Positions 25,901-40,900 of a stretch of 64,000 nt of DNA are shown one piece after another (positions within the stretch are counted from its first letter, which is position 1; every line of letters begins with the position of its first letter). The notes under the pieces are model-generated. The model made no database searches. It had not been told where the DNA came from and was given only the letters and a program-made list of their open reading frames with translations. This DNA is from Certhia americana (taxonomy: Eukaryota; Chordata; Aves; Passeriformes; Certhiidae). Where the stretch lies: positions 782,222-846,221 of the forward strand of contig JAGMWU010000042.1 of the NCBI GenBank assembly GCA_018697195.1, given 5' to 3'. Both the position numbers and the translations under genes were made by a program.

Positions 25901-28900
25901 GGGAAAAGCCAGCAACAAGCAGCAGCATTACAAACGGCATGGAAAAAGGTAGGAACATTTTTGTTCACAAAACACTGTTGTGCTAGCAAAATCTTCATCT
26001 AATTTGTAAGAATTTTGTAATGCCTGCTCTGAAGACCAACTTTGTACTATGAAAATTCTCATACTCAAAAGTTCACAAAATAAAGAACGAGAGTAGGGAG
26101 AAATGTAGAACATTGCCCCTTATTTAGAAATAAGAAATTACCTTCCAACAGAAAAGACCTGACCTAGCCCAGAACGGAACCCAAAATTGCCAGGCAATTT
26201 GCTTAGTTACAAAGTGGAAAATATCAATTAGAATGGAATCCTCTCTGCCATTACACTTCACAAGCAATTTCAAACAAGAGCAGACAAATGACTTCTTGTG
26301 GCAATGAGAAATCTAAACCTTGAAGCACCCTAAGTCTCCTAGAAATCAACAATGTGGAAGCACCTGGCATCTATGAAGCCACAGCAGCACTCAAATATAA
26401 CAACTGAATTTGCAAATTCAGACAGTAAAATTTAGCCAAATAAGCCCACTTATTTTTAGCTTTCCTCTATAAATCTCTGAATTGAGACTGAGAATACATT
26501 TTAAGAGTTTCTTTTCAAAAATAAGCTCTAAAACCTTACTTGCTGAACATACAAATGCAAAGCCATGGTATAAACAGTAGAAAATAGATGAATGTAGGTA
26601 CAAGAGAATAATACTCATTATCTGTGAAATCAGGGGATGGAGAAGCTCCTCCACACAGCCAAAAACAAACAAAAAACACCTGTCATGGGAAGTTTGACCC
26701 ACATGTGAATATAGAACATAGAAGAAAAAGTCTCCCTACATAAAGCATCATAAACAACAGAAAAATGTTACTGATATAGAAAAATAGGCTAGGGGGAATT
26801 TTCCATGACCAAAGTTTACTTCTTCAGAATCAGGCCGGTTTTTTTAAAGACTCAGAAGATGGGTAGTGAAATAGCAAGGCTGTCATTCCTCTGAAGGCAT
26901 TATCTCCTTTCCTGACAAACTTGAACAAACACTATGAGACACATCACCATACTGTTCTGGGCTGTCAGTTCCATAACCAAAACTTCTGAGAACAGCACCA
27001 ATGAAAGACAAGTACAACAGGTCAAGGGAAAGACAGAAATCCTGATTTTCTGTTAAATCCTCTAGGGAACTGCAATATTTTTTCTCTCCACTTTAAGTAT
27101 GGTAAATAACACATGCTCAAAACCTACTGAAGACGTTCTTAGACATTACACAGTAAATGAATAATTTTATTACTAGGTTTCCTTTCTGTCTTTTGGAATA
27201 ACATGAAGCTGTTCATTTGCCAGAGAAATACTACGGCTCCTTTGTACAGAGATAAACCTAGATAGGTCTGAGTTCTCTCCATTAAGACTCATTTGCTTTC
27301 TACAATTTGCCTCAGCTTTTCTACCCTAAAATAAATCAGTATTTTGTCAATTAATAGAAATAACATTAGCTACTCTGAGAAGAAATTGTGGGTCTAGATT
27401 AGCAAACAAAACACCTAATACAACAGGAAACAGACAAGAGTTTTCTTGCTTCTTCCTCCACTCCCAGCCTCACTTACTATTCTACTATTTTGCTTAAGCA
27501 AGCAAGTCCTTCGGCTTTATCTTCTACTGTGATCATTACAATTTGCATTTCTATTAATTATTTCAGCACTCATAGATACAAATTGGTAAAATAACATGCC
27601 ACAGAAAACGCAAGCCAGCACTGAAAATAAATGTATGTTACTTGCTTGCTTTTTTTCCCCATATATATTTCCATCATTTTTAACTGAATAAGGCCCCACC
27701 AGGAAAAATGATCATAATTGCAGAACCTCGTTTTCTAGCCACAAAAGTGATGATGCTAAAAACATACTCACTAGCTTATACCTCCAGTTCTGAAGCCTAC
27801 CATGGATAGATGGTAGAAAATAAAAAAACATGGATCAAATATATGGCAGTCCAATTAGCTGGGATAAATAAAAAAGCCAGGTCCAACTTCTCTGCACCAA
27901 GGAGTGGCCCTAGGATCCTGGGGAGCAGGAGACTGGGACCTTAGATTTTTAAGGTCAAGCCCCTGCCCCATAGCTACAATTGGGTATCTGCCCAGGTAAA
28001 CCCTATATCCAACCAAGTTAGCCATGCCCCCAGGTCTTTGGATGCTGCTGGTATAGGACCATGTGCTCTCTGGAAGCAGCTCCAGGCCATGTGGCCTTGG
28101 GTGCTGCCTAGAAAGCACATGGTCACTGAAATGGATTAAAGAACATCTCTGAGCCTCATCCAACAGACACATCCTGTCTTTCATAGCCACGGTCCCCAGC
28201 CAAACTGGGTTTGATGAATTAAGAAGATAAGACCCGCCCCCTAGACTGCCACACAAATACATCTATATCAACTCCAGAGACAATCTACATATAGTAGCTA
28301 AACACCACCCATCCAATCCAGCTCAATCCAATGTCCTTCTCAGTGTTTTCTCTCTCGGAACCACACCTTAGGAGCAAGAGTGCTGAAGAAGAAGAACCCT
28401 TGACCTACCCTTAGGATGTCAGTTTTGAGCTGCAGTTCTGTAGGTGGGGCTGAGTGCATCAGCCCCAGCAGGGTGCCCATGTCGTCCTCTCCACTGGGTG
28501 ACAACACCAGCTGCTGGATGATCATCAGGGCGTGCTGGCGGCACTGCGGATACTTCACGATGTTGTGCACACACCTGGCACCACCAAACTCCCTGAAAAT
28601 GCCTGCTCAGAAACAGGGTGCTAGGGTAAGTGCTTTAAGAGTAAGCAAAATATAACCAGTGGCAAATAATGACAACAGAACACCCAAAGGTGTTTATTTT
28701 CAGTTCTACAGATTGAAGGGCAGAGCTTTAGCTCTGTGGATGTGTAATGATTTACTACTATTTTTTCTCTCCTAACACAAATAAAAGTAGAACTTCAGTG
28801 TCTTCTGACAAAATTTTTCACTAAAGGCATTGTGTACCATGATGGACATCAGTTCTAAGAATTTCCTCAATACTACATTGATCTATATTACTCCAACAGC

Positions 28901-31900
28901 AGTTACTCTTTTCATGGTAAAAGTCAAAGGATTTCAGGATGAAATAAAAAGTGTACCAAACCCTCCATGTTTTGTGAAGACCATATACAGTTCTGGTTTA
29001 GGGGAGTGTTTTATCTTACGTTTAGCAATGACCTAAATGCAATACGAACAGCAAATATAACTGGGCTGTTTCTGGACAGGAGCACTGGTTGAGAAGTGGT
29101 TCAGTCTATCCACGTGATTTGTAAGATTCTGCAGAAGATTTTTTTGTTGCAAGACCTATCTCTGTGGAGACTAAGCTTAAGCCAAACAATGGTTTTTAAG
29201 CTTACTGGCTACCACAGTAACTGAAAATTATATGAAAATCTATTCTGAAAACATTACAAACCCCAAAGGAGAATATATATGCCATATATAATGTGTATTT
29301 AGTACATGTCAGCACCTAGAGCATTGCCTTATGTTAATTACCAAAGATGAAAATTGGAGAAATGGATCAATGCTGCATTACTGAATCAAAAGTGATCATT
29401 TTCCATGTGACCATAAACCTCAAAGAACAGTTTAAATGACTAAGTTCAGGATTAACAAGTTGATTCCCTCTAACATATATATAAAAACATTAATCCCACT
29501 ATCCATTTCCTGCCTCCTACTTTCTCCAATGTTGTTTGGATGAGAAATGGATTCAGTGCAAAAGGAGAGGTCTCAGACCCTGAGACAGGTAAGTTTTTTG
29601 TACCCCTTCACAGGTAAAGTCTATCTCTTTTGTGGTCAGGTTTTCATAGAGATTGGGGTATCATTTAATACTTCTTCCTCTCTCAATGTAGGTTCTCAAC
29701 TATCCAGCAAACCTGTGTGGGTCTGGACACCAAATTTCCTGATGAAATTTAGCTAGCAGTTACGCAATACTCTGGAAAGCTTATCAGAGACACTGGTTTA
29801 AGATCAGAAACCAAGCACTGAGTGTGGTACGAATCACTGCAAGGCAGTGCCTACTGATGCTTTTGTGATGACCTGTAGCCACTGCTGGCCGCTGGATACA
29901 GTGCACTGAGCTCACACCCCCATACAGAGAGCTACCACCCCTTCTCTGAGGAATGGTTTCTCATCTCCTCCTCTGTGCTCTGTCCTACGCCTGAACTGAG
30001 AGAGCTACTGATGAAATCAGGCCCTTGAACTCTCCAAGTTTCCTCAGAAACATCATCTGTAGCATCACCCCAAAGCATTGATGTCCTTTACACTCCCTGC
30101 TGTTGTGTTTCTCCAGGGCATATTCAGAGATTAAATCAGCCCTGAGAACCTAGAACAGTCCTGAGCAAGGAGGTCCTGATGGCTGATTGATGCTTCCTAG
30201 GTGAAGTTAGGAATGCCAACTAACAGCAGCCAAGGATTTGTCACAAGGCAGGTGAATGCTACCATGGTTCCAAAATCACTTGATTAAGCATAAATGAAGT
30301 TAATGAAGCATAAAATAAAACTGCCTGATTTCGGAAAGAACAATTGTAACAGTCTTATTTGTACATACTGACTGGGAATAGCTGTTTAAAAATGAAAACA
30401 CATCTTTAACTAAAGATACAGGCATTACATTAATTAGACATGACACTGTGAACACTGAACTACAATTCTAATTACATGCTTAAATTTTAAAATATCCAAA
30501 CAGTGTTACAAACACTACTATGACTTATTATAGAACTGTTGAAGAGTGATGGGGTCTGGTGCTCGCTTTCAAGTAAGCAATACCAAAAAAATTTAAGTTA
30601 AACACTATCTTGTTCTCCTTTATTTTATGCACTCTAGGTTATGCTATCTGTTCTCTTTGTTGGAAAAAATTGTCCAGGGAGAAAACGTATTTCAGTGTAT
30701 TTGAATACTGGCCTAAGACAGAAAGTCAAGACCTGATTTTCTGAGTTACTTTTTTATATATATCTTGACAACAAGCTCTTTACTCACCTGCATTTGTGTT
30801 TGATCCTTGTAGTAGTACTGTCAGGGTCTCCATAACCAATAAAGCCAGCTGCTTTTGGTCCTCAAATGAACTGTTTCTTGAATCCACTACAAAAAAATTT
30901 CAGAAGCTCAAGTCACAGAAAATATCACCCTTTTCAAAGAAGCTTCTTGGTACTTTCCACCAACACTTATATTTTCTTTGCTTCCCCAGAGAACATGCAG
31001 CCCTACCATTTTCCAAAGCAAATTGAGATATAGTCTACACATGCATTTCTGGGAAAGCTTAACTATCAATCACATGGAAAGTTAATTTTATAAAGACAGA
31101 ATTTAACCAGAAGTTTTAGAGCACTGTGAGTTCCACTGTGAGTGCCTGACATTGCAGCTATTGTTTCTTCAAGCCACAAGACAACACCAGATGAAGATGA
31201 AATGCATCTGTTCTTGTTGAGTTCTCAGCACTTGAAAAGAGAAATTTCACACAAACCCACAAAACTACACTCATATAATTACAGCAAATGTGCTGATTGC
31301 TCAACAGGTGTAACAGACCAACACTGCAAGTGGCATAGTACACACAGAGTAACACTCCAGGAAAACCAGGGAGGTTTGGGTTATTTTAAATTACTCTAAC
31401 AAAAAGTAAACTCCAACACAAGGACGTATGCACCCAGGTAGCAACCTGATTAGATGACAGTTTCATCCATTTATTTACAGAAACATGAGAACTGATGTGT
31501 TTTTCAACGGATTTGAGGGGAACAAAGCTTTCTAACAAACCTATAGCTACCACTCACTAATTAAGTTTCATACAATTAAACCCAGGTGAAACATTCAGTA
31601 GTTATGGTTGAAAATTAAAAGTGTCACTGATGCACACAAGCTCAATTGCAGTTTAAATGAAGAATGTAAAAAACTTGTCTGTGTGTGCATGTATGCTCTT
31701 ACACCACAATGGAAGAGCTTGCTTTGCAGGCCTAGCTGCTGTGTAGCTTAGCTGAAAAGCTCCAGTCTGGAGATAACTGATCTTAATTTATTTTTTTGAA
31801 TACTTAAAAAAATGTAGACCTAGCTTATAAAAAAAGTCTCCTATTAAGAGCTCAGATATGCATGCTATAGTATTTTTTCAAACCTGGGGCTGAACACAAA

Positions 31901-34900
31901 GGTACAGAATACCTTTTGTTAGGAAGAACATTGATGCTGTGTATTGCTCCCTGAGTTTTTTCATGTTAAGTAACAAATATTGAACCAGTACATAAAAAAA
32001 AACATTTAAAAAGGAAAAGATAAGTCCTTCTACTTTTCATTAATACAGCATCATTCATTAAAGTTAGCCTCGAGCTTCTTTCTTCTTGAGAAGCAAATTC
32101 AATGAGCTTTTAAGATGGCACAGCAGTCCTCAGTGGAATTCAGCCCTTGAGGTACATGTTCAGACTCTTGCTTCTCCTAAATGCTAGACTCCACTATTTC
32201 CAGCCAAAAAAGACAAGTATTAGAAAAATGGAAATGGACACACTACCTTGATCATTCAGTGCCTGAGTGGGATCTTTCAAAAGGGCTGCATATTTATGAA
32301 GAAGATTTACCATCACCTCCAGAAGCCCCACTTCCCTGAAGACATCCTTAAAGATGTAGTCATGACGGGTGAACTTCAGGAGTGTCTTCATGGCAATGAT
32401 GCTACACTGAAAAGAAGTGCTGGATTTTAAAAGGATGCTCACACTGATCAATTCTTTACAGGGTATGTAATTCAAGCTGAAGACAACCAATTCCAGCATC
32501 TCAAAGTATTTGGTCTGCACTTCTGGAAGTTTAGGAATTTTCTCTGCAAACTGAGACAATGTGTGCTGCGATTCCAAAATGAAGTAGTTGGCATTGTCCG
32601 CCATATAAATATTCGTGATGGCATCAAGGATGATTTGTGCTAGATAGTTGGTTTTTGCTCTCAAAAATGCATTCTGGAGGACAGAAAATGCTTGAATATT
32701 CCTCACACTATGACCTAAATCGGGAAACAAAGTGGGATGGGAGGAAAAAGGAAAGAGAAAGTTCTTAATCATCATAAACAATGAATATACTTATTAATAA
32801 TGTTCCATGCATTTTAATAAGTGGGAACAAAATAACAGTATATGATGTCGCACTTAATTAAAAAAATCATTAAAACTAACTTCAAAAAAGCCTCTGCACA
32901 ATTGCTTACGCTGCAAATTCCATAACCTCCTATTCTTTAAGATGGCATCTTCATCTTTGATAGTTAAGAGTTTATGTAAGAGTTTAAGCAGCTAAAGATG
33001 CAAATCATTTCTTTAAAATAGATAAGTACACTTAACTTTAATGATTTAACATTAAAATGTGCATGGGATACAGTCCTAGAGACAAAACAAAGTCTGCCCA
33101 TCAAGTACCTAGGCCATAGGAGAACTTGTTACAGCAACAGGGATACGTTCTGTACTCCGTAATGCAGAACACAACTCTTACAGCTGGGAATAAAAAAGCT
33201 TTGGCAGGGTCCAGTACTATTAACAATTTAGGAATTAACACACAGGAAAAGAGTTGCAAAGCATATATTAGCTCTAATATTAGCACACAAACATCTCACA
33301 ACCTTAAAGTTCAGTCACATTTCTTCTTTTAAATACCTTCAAATTGATTAAAATCTCATTCACTCAACTAAAGATTGTATAATTTATGAATGGTCCACAA
33401 AATTTTCTATGGGCAGATATTATTCTTATTCTACTCAAAAGATGCCTTAAATTCAACTTTTTAAATTTCCATAGGAATAGTACAAGATACAGTGGACAGA
33501 TCCCACAATACAGAAAACAGCCAATGGTAAAAAATAAATAAAAAACCAAACAATTTAGCGTGAGAACTCCAAAGACATTCTAAACAAAGTATTTAGGATG
33601 TTTTAACAATAAGATCTTATTTTATTTTTTCAAATAAAGGTATGTGCAAACTGTTAACCTGATTTAAAAACCCTTTCATAAACAAAATTTCTTGTTTATT
33701 ACATCTTCTCTATGGCCCACTACTCTCTTCATTTTTGTAAGCTAAGTTGTTCGATTGAACAGTAAATTCAATTATCTTCAGGCCTAGCCTCCCCACCTGC
33801 CATGTTAATATTTCTCCGGAAGGCAAGAGAAAACTCCCTTGTAAATGAACACAGAACAATTTCACATCTGGAAGAGTATTAGTTAAGTTGTAAGTCACAC
33901 TCAGTTGTTCCTAAAGGGATTTTTTTACATGCTTTCTTTACTATGAAAAATGTTTAAATGAGGGGATTTAGAGCTTATTAAATGTAACATAGTAGTGTCA
34001 GATACAACTATTTATATTCTAACTTAGTATCAATAGGTGTTCCAGGCAATCAAGCAGATTAACAAATTATCTTTGATTGTTAGGACCCCTAAAGAAACCA
34101 AATGCTAACCAGCTCTTTGGAGTTCAAGAACTAAAAGGATTTAAATAGATGTAATTGAGAAAACGAGTAAATTAAGAAAACACAGTCTTCATAAAAAGAC
34201 AATTTGCCTACATTATGACAAGCAGGTAAAAGGCACAGAGATGTTCTGAGAAATACCACACAAAGTTAAACTCCTTTGCAGATTACAACAGACCATGGTT
34301 CTCTCAATATTGTATCCTAAAAGCTGATTAGCCAAAAAAAAAAAAAAATTACTATTATTATTAAAACATGGAGAAATTAAACTCAGAGTATTCACCTTCT
34401 TTCTCTATTTAGTGCAAAAGCAAAACAATTCCTAAAAACAAGGAACCCTCTCCATACCAGAGAAAGGAAGTCACTGTCCAAGGAACCACTATAATATACC
34501 ACTGCACAAGAAAAGTTTCTCATAAAAAGTTCAACAAACTATTGAATTCCAAATTCCTTAGTTACATACAAGACCAACCTGAATTTTAAGTTTATGCAGG
34601 ACATAAAACACAAGTTTATTTTTATACAACCCTTTGTCCCCCAGGACTTCCTCAACCTTATCTCCAAACCGTAACTGACTGTTGTTTCAAACACAACACA
34701 GATTTTACTACTCTGATCACACTGCTGATGAAATAACAGATTTCAGCTCACAAGTTACATTTGCCCGAGCTGACAAAAACTAACAGAAAGCAAACTGGAG
34801 TGGGGGAAGGATTAAAAAAAAAACTAAACCAAAAATTAAGCGAGCACATCAGCCTTTCGTATCAGTTTAGTAAGAGCAGCTTAAAACACCATAAATCAAA

Positions 34901-37900
34901 TCAGTGCATCTCTCCAGTAAGATAATCTCTTCAAATCTCCATGTAGAAAACTATCAGCTTTGCAGTGAAGAGGGTGGACCTCTCCTCAAAGACAAAAGCC
35001 CTGAGCTTTCTTCTTTGGATACTAAGCCCAAAATTAAATCTCTGAGACCAAATTAACTGAGTATTCGATACACAATCTTAGATAAAGAACCTAGACCTGG
35101 TTTTTGCAATACACAGGTACTCTGTATCTTGTCATTTGCATTTAGAACAGAAAAGAAAACAGAGACAAGGAAAGCAGACTCACCTTTGCCTGCAGGCTGT
35201 GGAACTGCAAATCCAGGTAGCAGGAAAGGTACTCCAGTGGTGACACCAGCTGGCTTTAATTCATTGACACCATACGTTGTTAAGGAAGTTATCAAATTAA
35301 CTAAGTCCTTCAGAGCATCCTTAGATTCAGCTTCTTTTGCCTGTTCTAATCTAAAGTACAACAGGATCAAGTTAGCAGCACTAGTTTATTTGAACTCAAA
35401 TAACCTTAGTAAGATCTGTTTTATTCTATCAGTTTAGAGACCAGCTTTACTGCCTTATTCCTGCAGTATTTTCCATATTCATATGTCATACCATTAAGTC
35501 AGTCAAACACTGGACTTACAAGAAGCAAACAGTTATTTGCCACAGGAATTTACCTCATAAATCTCTTCTTGAATTCAGTCTGCTAAAAACCAAGAGATGT
35601 AAAAATTACGTTAAAAATCCCCTCACAGACATGAAGACACTGTACAGGAAAGTACATGGCTAGTCTGTAATTAACTTGCTAGATTATGTCTGCCACTTGG
35701 TGAGTGAATATTTTGTGCTAATGAAATGGTACCTGGGTAAAGACCTAGCACTTAGAAGCATGGGATGAAGCACCTTCACTAGAACTGCAAACTCTTACCA
35801 CCTCTGAACACAAGGGAAAGGAAATGTTAACATCCCATTCCAACCACTGTTTACTTTGGTGACAGGAATACACCCTCAGACCAAACCCTAAAAACTGACT
35901 CTGAATCATAAAACCATCCTCATTTTCCTGCTACTTCACCACAAATAAAACCACACTTATTTATTTACTAATACTGCAAATCTCAGGAGTAAACTGGGGA
36001 TCACGTTCTTCTATTTACTCAGGCAGTGCAAGCTTGTTTTGCTTCTTGCTGACAAGTGATTGTGGGAGCCCTTTAGAAGCAGCTCATTCTGCATCCTCCA
36101 TCATCTTCTCAGTCAGATGCAACTGAGGAAGGAACCCCCTTCAAACAAGAACCTCCTGCAAACAGTCACTACAGAACTACTGAGCTCACTTATTATCATT
36201 CTACTAATCCTCCACATGCCCTGCCCTTTCACGTCATCCAGGTGAAATAACCAAAGAGCCCTCACAGATCTTCTGCAGTTTCTTACTGAGTCACATCCTT
36301 CTGCTTTTCCAGCTCCAAAGCCTTCCCTCTTTGCAGCTTGAGACCCAGTGTCCAGAGTTCATACCCTCTCATGACAGTTATCTTCACCTAAGTGCCCCAG
36401 AGCTGAACAAGCCTCTGTGGGTAGATTTGAGCCAAAACACAGAGAATACATTACTGTGGTCCATCGCTGACCAATAGATGAGCTTATTCAACATCACTGT
36501 TCTTTGAAAGGAACTATTTTCTCCTAGAAAGCCACCTCAGGAAGAAATGAGGATAACACATTCCTATGCTATTAACCTTTACTGATGTCACCTGTCAATC
36601 CCAGGTATCCTCCTTTTTCAATGAGACATGCAAATCCCTAGTCTTCCTATGCACTTATCAGGGATTCCCCATTCTTTGAGTTAAGGATGAACAAACTCAG
36701 GAGAGAATTTGTTTAAAACACTTGATCTACAGAGAATCACTTTTGTACCTCAACATGTAACCTGACAGCATGTTCCCCTCATATTTCCCCTAAACTCTGT
36801 CTGACAGTTTCTGGAAAACAACTCCATTTGAATTACACTGCTTTGAATTAAGGCATTAGTGAATATAACATACTCCAAAATTCCACTTATAGAACAAGCA
36901 AAATAACAATTCATTAACAAGTACCTTAGCTTTTGTGGCAACAAAGGTAACTTATGAGTAATTTTAAGTGTGACTAAAAGTTTCAAATGCCATGTCTATG
37001 TCTGGTATGGATTTAAAACAAACAAAAATCGCCCTCAGAGGTAAACAATGCAGTGGAAAATTTAGTTCAAATATTTAGTTGCCAAAACTCAGCATACCAA
37101 TACCAGAAATAGGGAGATAAGAAAATTAACATTTCACAGCAATAATGTCTTAAGCATCTTTGACCCAAATATAGTTTGCAAGGTGTACGCTTATAGTTAC
37201 CAAGTATGTACCTTGGATTTGTAAAATATATATATTTTTCAATAGCAACAGCTAAACATTCATCTTCAGAATTTCATATCCAAACAAAGCAATACAGACT
37301 GTCCATAGATTTTACACAAATAAAGCAACAGACTCTTCTTTCTCAATGAAAATTAAAGAAGTTCCTTTCATGGAAAGAAAAAAGAGATCATGGATAGATC
37401 ATACACCCAAGGTTTTTTTTGGGCAGGCATTTTCACTACAATGTTTTTCAATGCATTAGCATCTCAGAAGTACTTTTAATTTAAAAAAAAAAAATATTCC
37501 CTCATCATATGAACCACACTTACAGATGTGATTTTTCATTATGATAGCACGATAAGACAATAATATAATTATGGAATTATTTAGGTTGGAAAAGACCTTC
37601 AAGATCACCGAGTTCATTTGTTAACCCAACAGTGCCAAGTCCACCACTAAACCATCTCCTTAGACAAAACAAAACAAACTCCAACCAAACTCAAAAATCT
37701 CTAGTTGCAGCCAAAATTTTATGTTCTGGATTCTTCTAAATACTCAGTATCAGTTGTTTTTAAGCAACTGCTTTCTTTAGAAAGCAAGAAACATTTAGTA
37801 ATAAACCAGTACTAAAGAACAAAAAGTTAAGCAATGTAGTTTCATAAATGAAAAGAAGCACAGAATCCAATGTTTTGGTTTTAATATCTTCATTCCATAA

Positions 37901-40900
37901 TGATCAATAATCACTTATTTGTTTAAACCTATTTATCTGCTCTTTATTAAGAAAACTTTTTTGAAAAAAGCTCAGTGATCTGTCTGCATTTCTTCAAGCA
38001 CTTTTGCCTACCTGAGGAGGAGGTCACAGAGGAAGTTGTATCCTTGCCATATCCTAAAATCATCCAACAACGTTTGGGATACATCACTGGAGTCTTTGAG
38101 AAAACAAGAAAGTCCAGCAAACATCTCAACTATTTCTAGGGGAGAAAGGTCATCAGACTGCTGCATGTTCTGGACACACGTGGACAAACATTCCTTTTCT
38201 GAAAAGAATTGCAGTGGAGAAACTTAGGATTTTACTGACAGCAAGAAACATAACTAAAGCACAAAACATGGCAATAAGGAAACTTATTCAAGTATCTCTT
38301 GTCACAGAACACTTAATACCACTTGAGGGAGAGAAGGATTCTGCAGTGGCTTTGGATCAGAACCCTAAACTCTGTGCCAACCCCTCCTTCCCTTTTGCAA
38401 CCTTTATTCTTGTAAGGAGGAAACTGTAGATAAATATTAATTTTTACCTAGTGAGTCTGACCAGATAACTCACCAGAATAAAAAGGACAAATACGGCAAG
38501 TGTAAGGAATTCTAAACCACATTTTTTTCTTTTCAAAAACAAAGACAAAGCACTAGTTGGACAATTGATTCTAATATGCTGATGAACCAGAACTTATAAA
38601 AATGTGAGACCTCATGACCCTGACGGCTTTTTGTGACCACTCTGGGGGGCATCTTGGGTGTGGTCTGGCTGGACTCTTGCGTGGCCCAAGAGTACCCACT
38701 GAGACCTTTTAATAAATACCTACTTTATCCTTTGCCCTGTCTAGTCTCTGTTCCAGGTCAGCCTCCAGAAGGCATCAACTTGAAGTTATTAAAACCCTAC
38801 ATATAATTTACACCATGCCATCTTACTCCTACTCTGGTTAGCATTTCATTGGCTGGCATCAAGGAGGTAGTTTGCCTAGCCCTGCATAATTCTCACATTC
38901 CATCAGTTCATTAGGTCAGTAACAAAACGTTTTCTCAAACCTATAGTGAGATTTTAAGTTGCACTCTGTTTTAAAGATGCTCCCTTCAATTATTTGCTAT
39001 TTTAACTTTGCGGCATGCACAACACAAGCACAAATCTTTCTAGCAAGACTGATAACAAAATTTCCCAGAGACTAAATCAGAGCACGAGAGGGTGAAAGGA
39101 TGCTCCTTTACATACGATGAAATATCTTAACATCTGTCACAAGACTCATCTTATATTCAGGAAAAATTTATCTCTTAAGTCAGGTTCACTTTTTTAATCA
39201 AAAAAAGAGGCACTGCTGGCAATTCTTTTTAAGACTCCATTTCACTTTTTAGAGAACTAGAGTATCTTTTCACATGCCAGTTTCACTCCTCTATGGACCA
39301 AGCCCATAGAGAAGCAATAATGGTAGCAGCTGTAATATGCCCAATGACAGTCAAAACGTCAGTTATTTTCTTTGTTGCACTTAATAACATCTTCTCACAT
39401 ATGCATACACCTTCTAAACTCATCAAAAGCCCACCAGAAGCCTATCACCTTGTAAGTCTTATCTAAAAACACTCAACTGGTGACTATGCTGTGCTTTTGA
39501 GTGATACTGTACATTCGGATCTTTTTGACTGCAATTGGAAGCACAATGCCAACACAAGAAAAAACATAGACTGAAATTTTCTGTGAAGTATGTGGGAGCA
39601 GGGTGATGTACTTAAAAAAACATCAAAATGATTCAGTGGAGCCTTGTAACTACCTGCTTCTCAGGGTGTGAGCAACCCAAAATTGTGGGTTTCTGTTTTT
39701 CCAGTAGGTGTACGCTACTAAAACGTATAAGGATGTTAGTTCACTCCAACAGTCAGTCCAGCTTAAAAACTACAAATGCTTCCTATGTGGCCCTACAGCC
39801 TAAAAGCCTTAAATATAATATTAGAAACATATTTTATCACAGTTCTTACCTCAAGTCCTACATACCTAAACACCCATACAGTTTTCAATTAATGCAAAAA
39901 ATAATTTGTATGCAAAGCTGCTTCCAGGCAGCTAATATCCCCTCCAACATAGGTTTTCATCTGCAAGCTGTTTTGAACCAGCTTGGCACCTGCCTCTTTA
40001 CCAGCTCTTTGCAAAGATAGATGATGAGTAAAGTACTACTTTTATTAGCTCCCAAAATCTGTAGCCAGCTACAGAAACGTCCCTGTACACTACAGTTTCC
40101 ATGCCAGCAACAGCCAGGATTTACTTGTCTTAAAAAAAAGACAGGAGACAAACTGCAATGATTCTGGATACTTCATTCATTTGGTGACTTACAGACTGGA
40201 TTAAGCCCACGAGATAACTTTAACTTGGCTGTCAAGATGCACAAAATCTTCAATCTGTAATCTGTAAGGCAAGGTGGGGAAGACGAAGGCCTGGCAGAAG
40301 AAATGCAGGCTGACTGAAGTGTCAGCAATCCAGTGAAGGGAGAGAATAGGGAAAACAAGGGCACCAAACCTATCCAGCACAGGTGCTGCCCAGCAAAGAG
40401 CCTCCATGGGCCAGGCCCTAAAAAAAAACATCCTTGGATTGGGGAAGCTGGGTTGGACCACAGGGGAGGAAGACAGCTGCCTGTCAAGAATTAATGCATC
40501 TTCACAGCAAATATTTTTCAATACAGGTAGTTACTGAAAGCGTTTCCTTTTGCTTATCATGAACTCTACAGCAAAACATAAGAGGAAACTATCCTTCTAC
40601 ATTAAATTGAAGTGTGAATGCAACAGACTCAGCTCAGATCACCTCTCTCACTACATTTTACCTGTATGTAAACAAGCATATGTCCAAACTAAAAGCCTAG
40701 AAGCTTCCCTATTATTTTCATGCCTATTTCCCAAATAAGAAAACTATGAAAGAAGAGCAGAAAAAGACTAAATAACAAAATCACTAAATAACACTGAAAA
40801 AAGACACATACCATGGATGTATTTCACTACATTGACACTAAGGCCATGACGAGATATGGTCATTAGTACTTCTCCTGCACTCTTCCTCCAAGGCAGGTTA

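Larger units (their letters stand above)
25874..28408 (-). other. WDFY3: WDFY3 intron 10
   Basis: GT-AG intron of 2.5 kb. Contains the 408-bp inverted-repeat-bounded element at 27844-28251. The rest is AT-rich with no recognised repeat. Confidence 0.85.

Noticed and set aside
39628..40020. Plus-strand 130-codon frame in intron 5
   Set aside because: No recognisable domain, AT-rich random-looking composition and no splice partners. Most likely chance.
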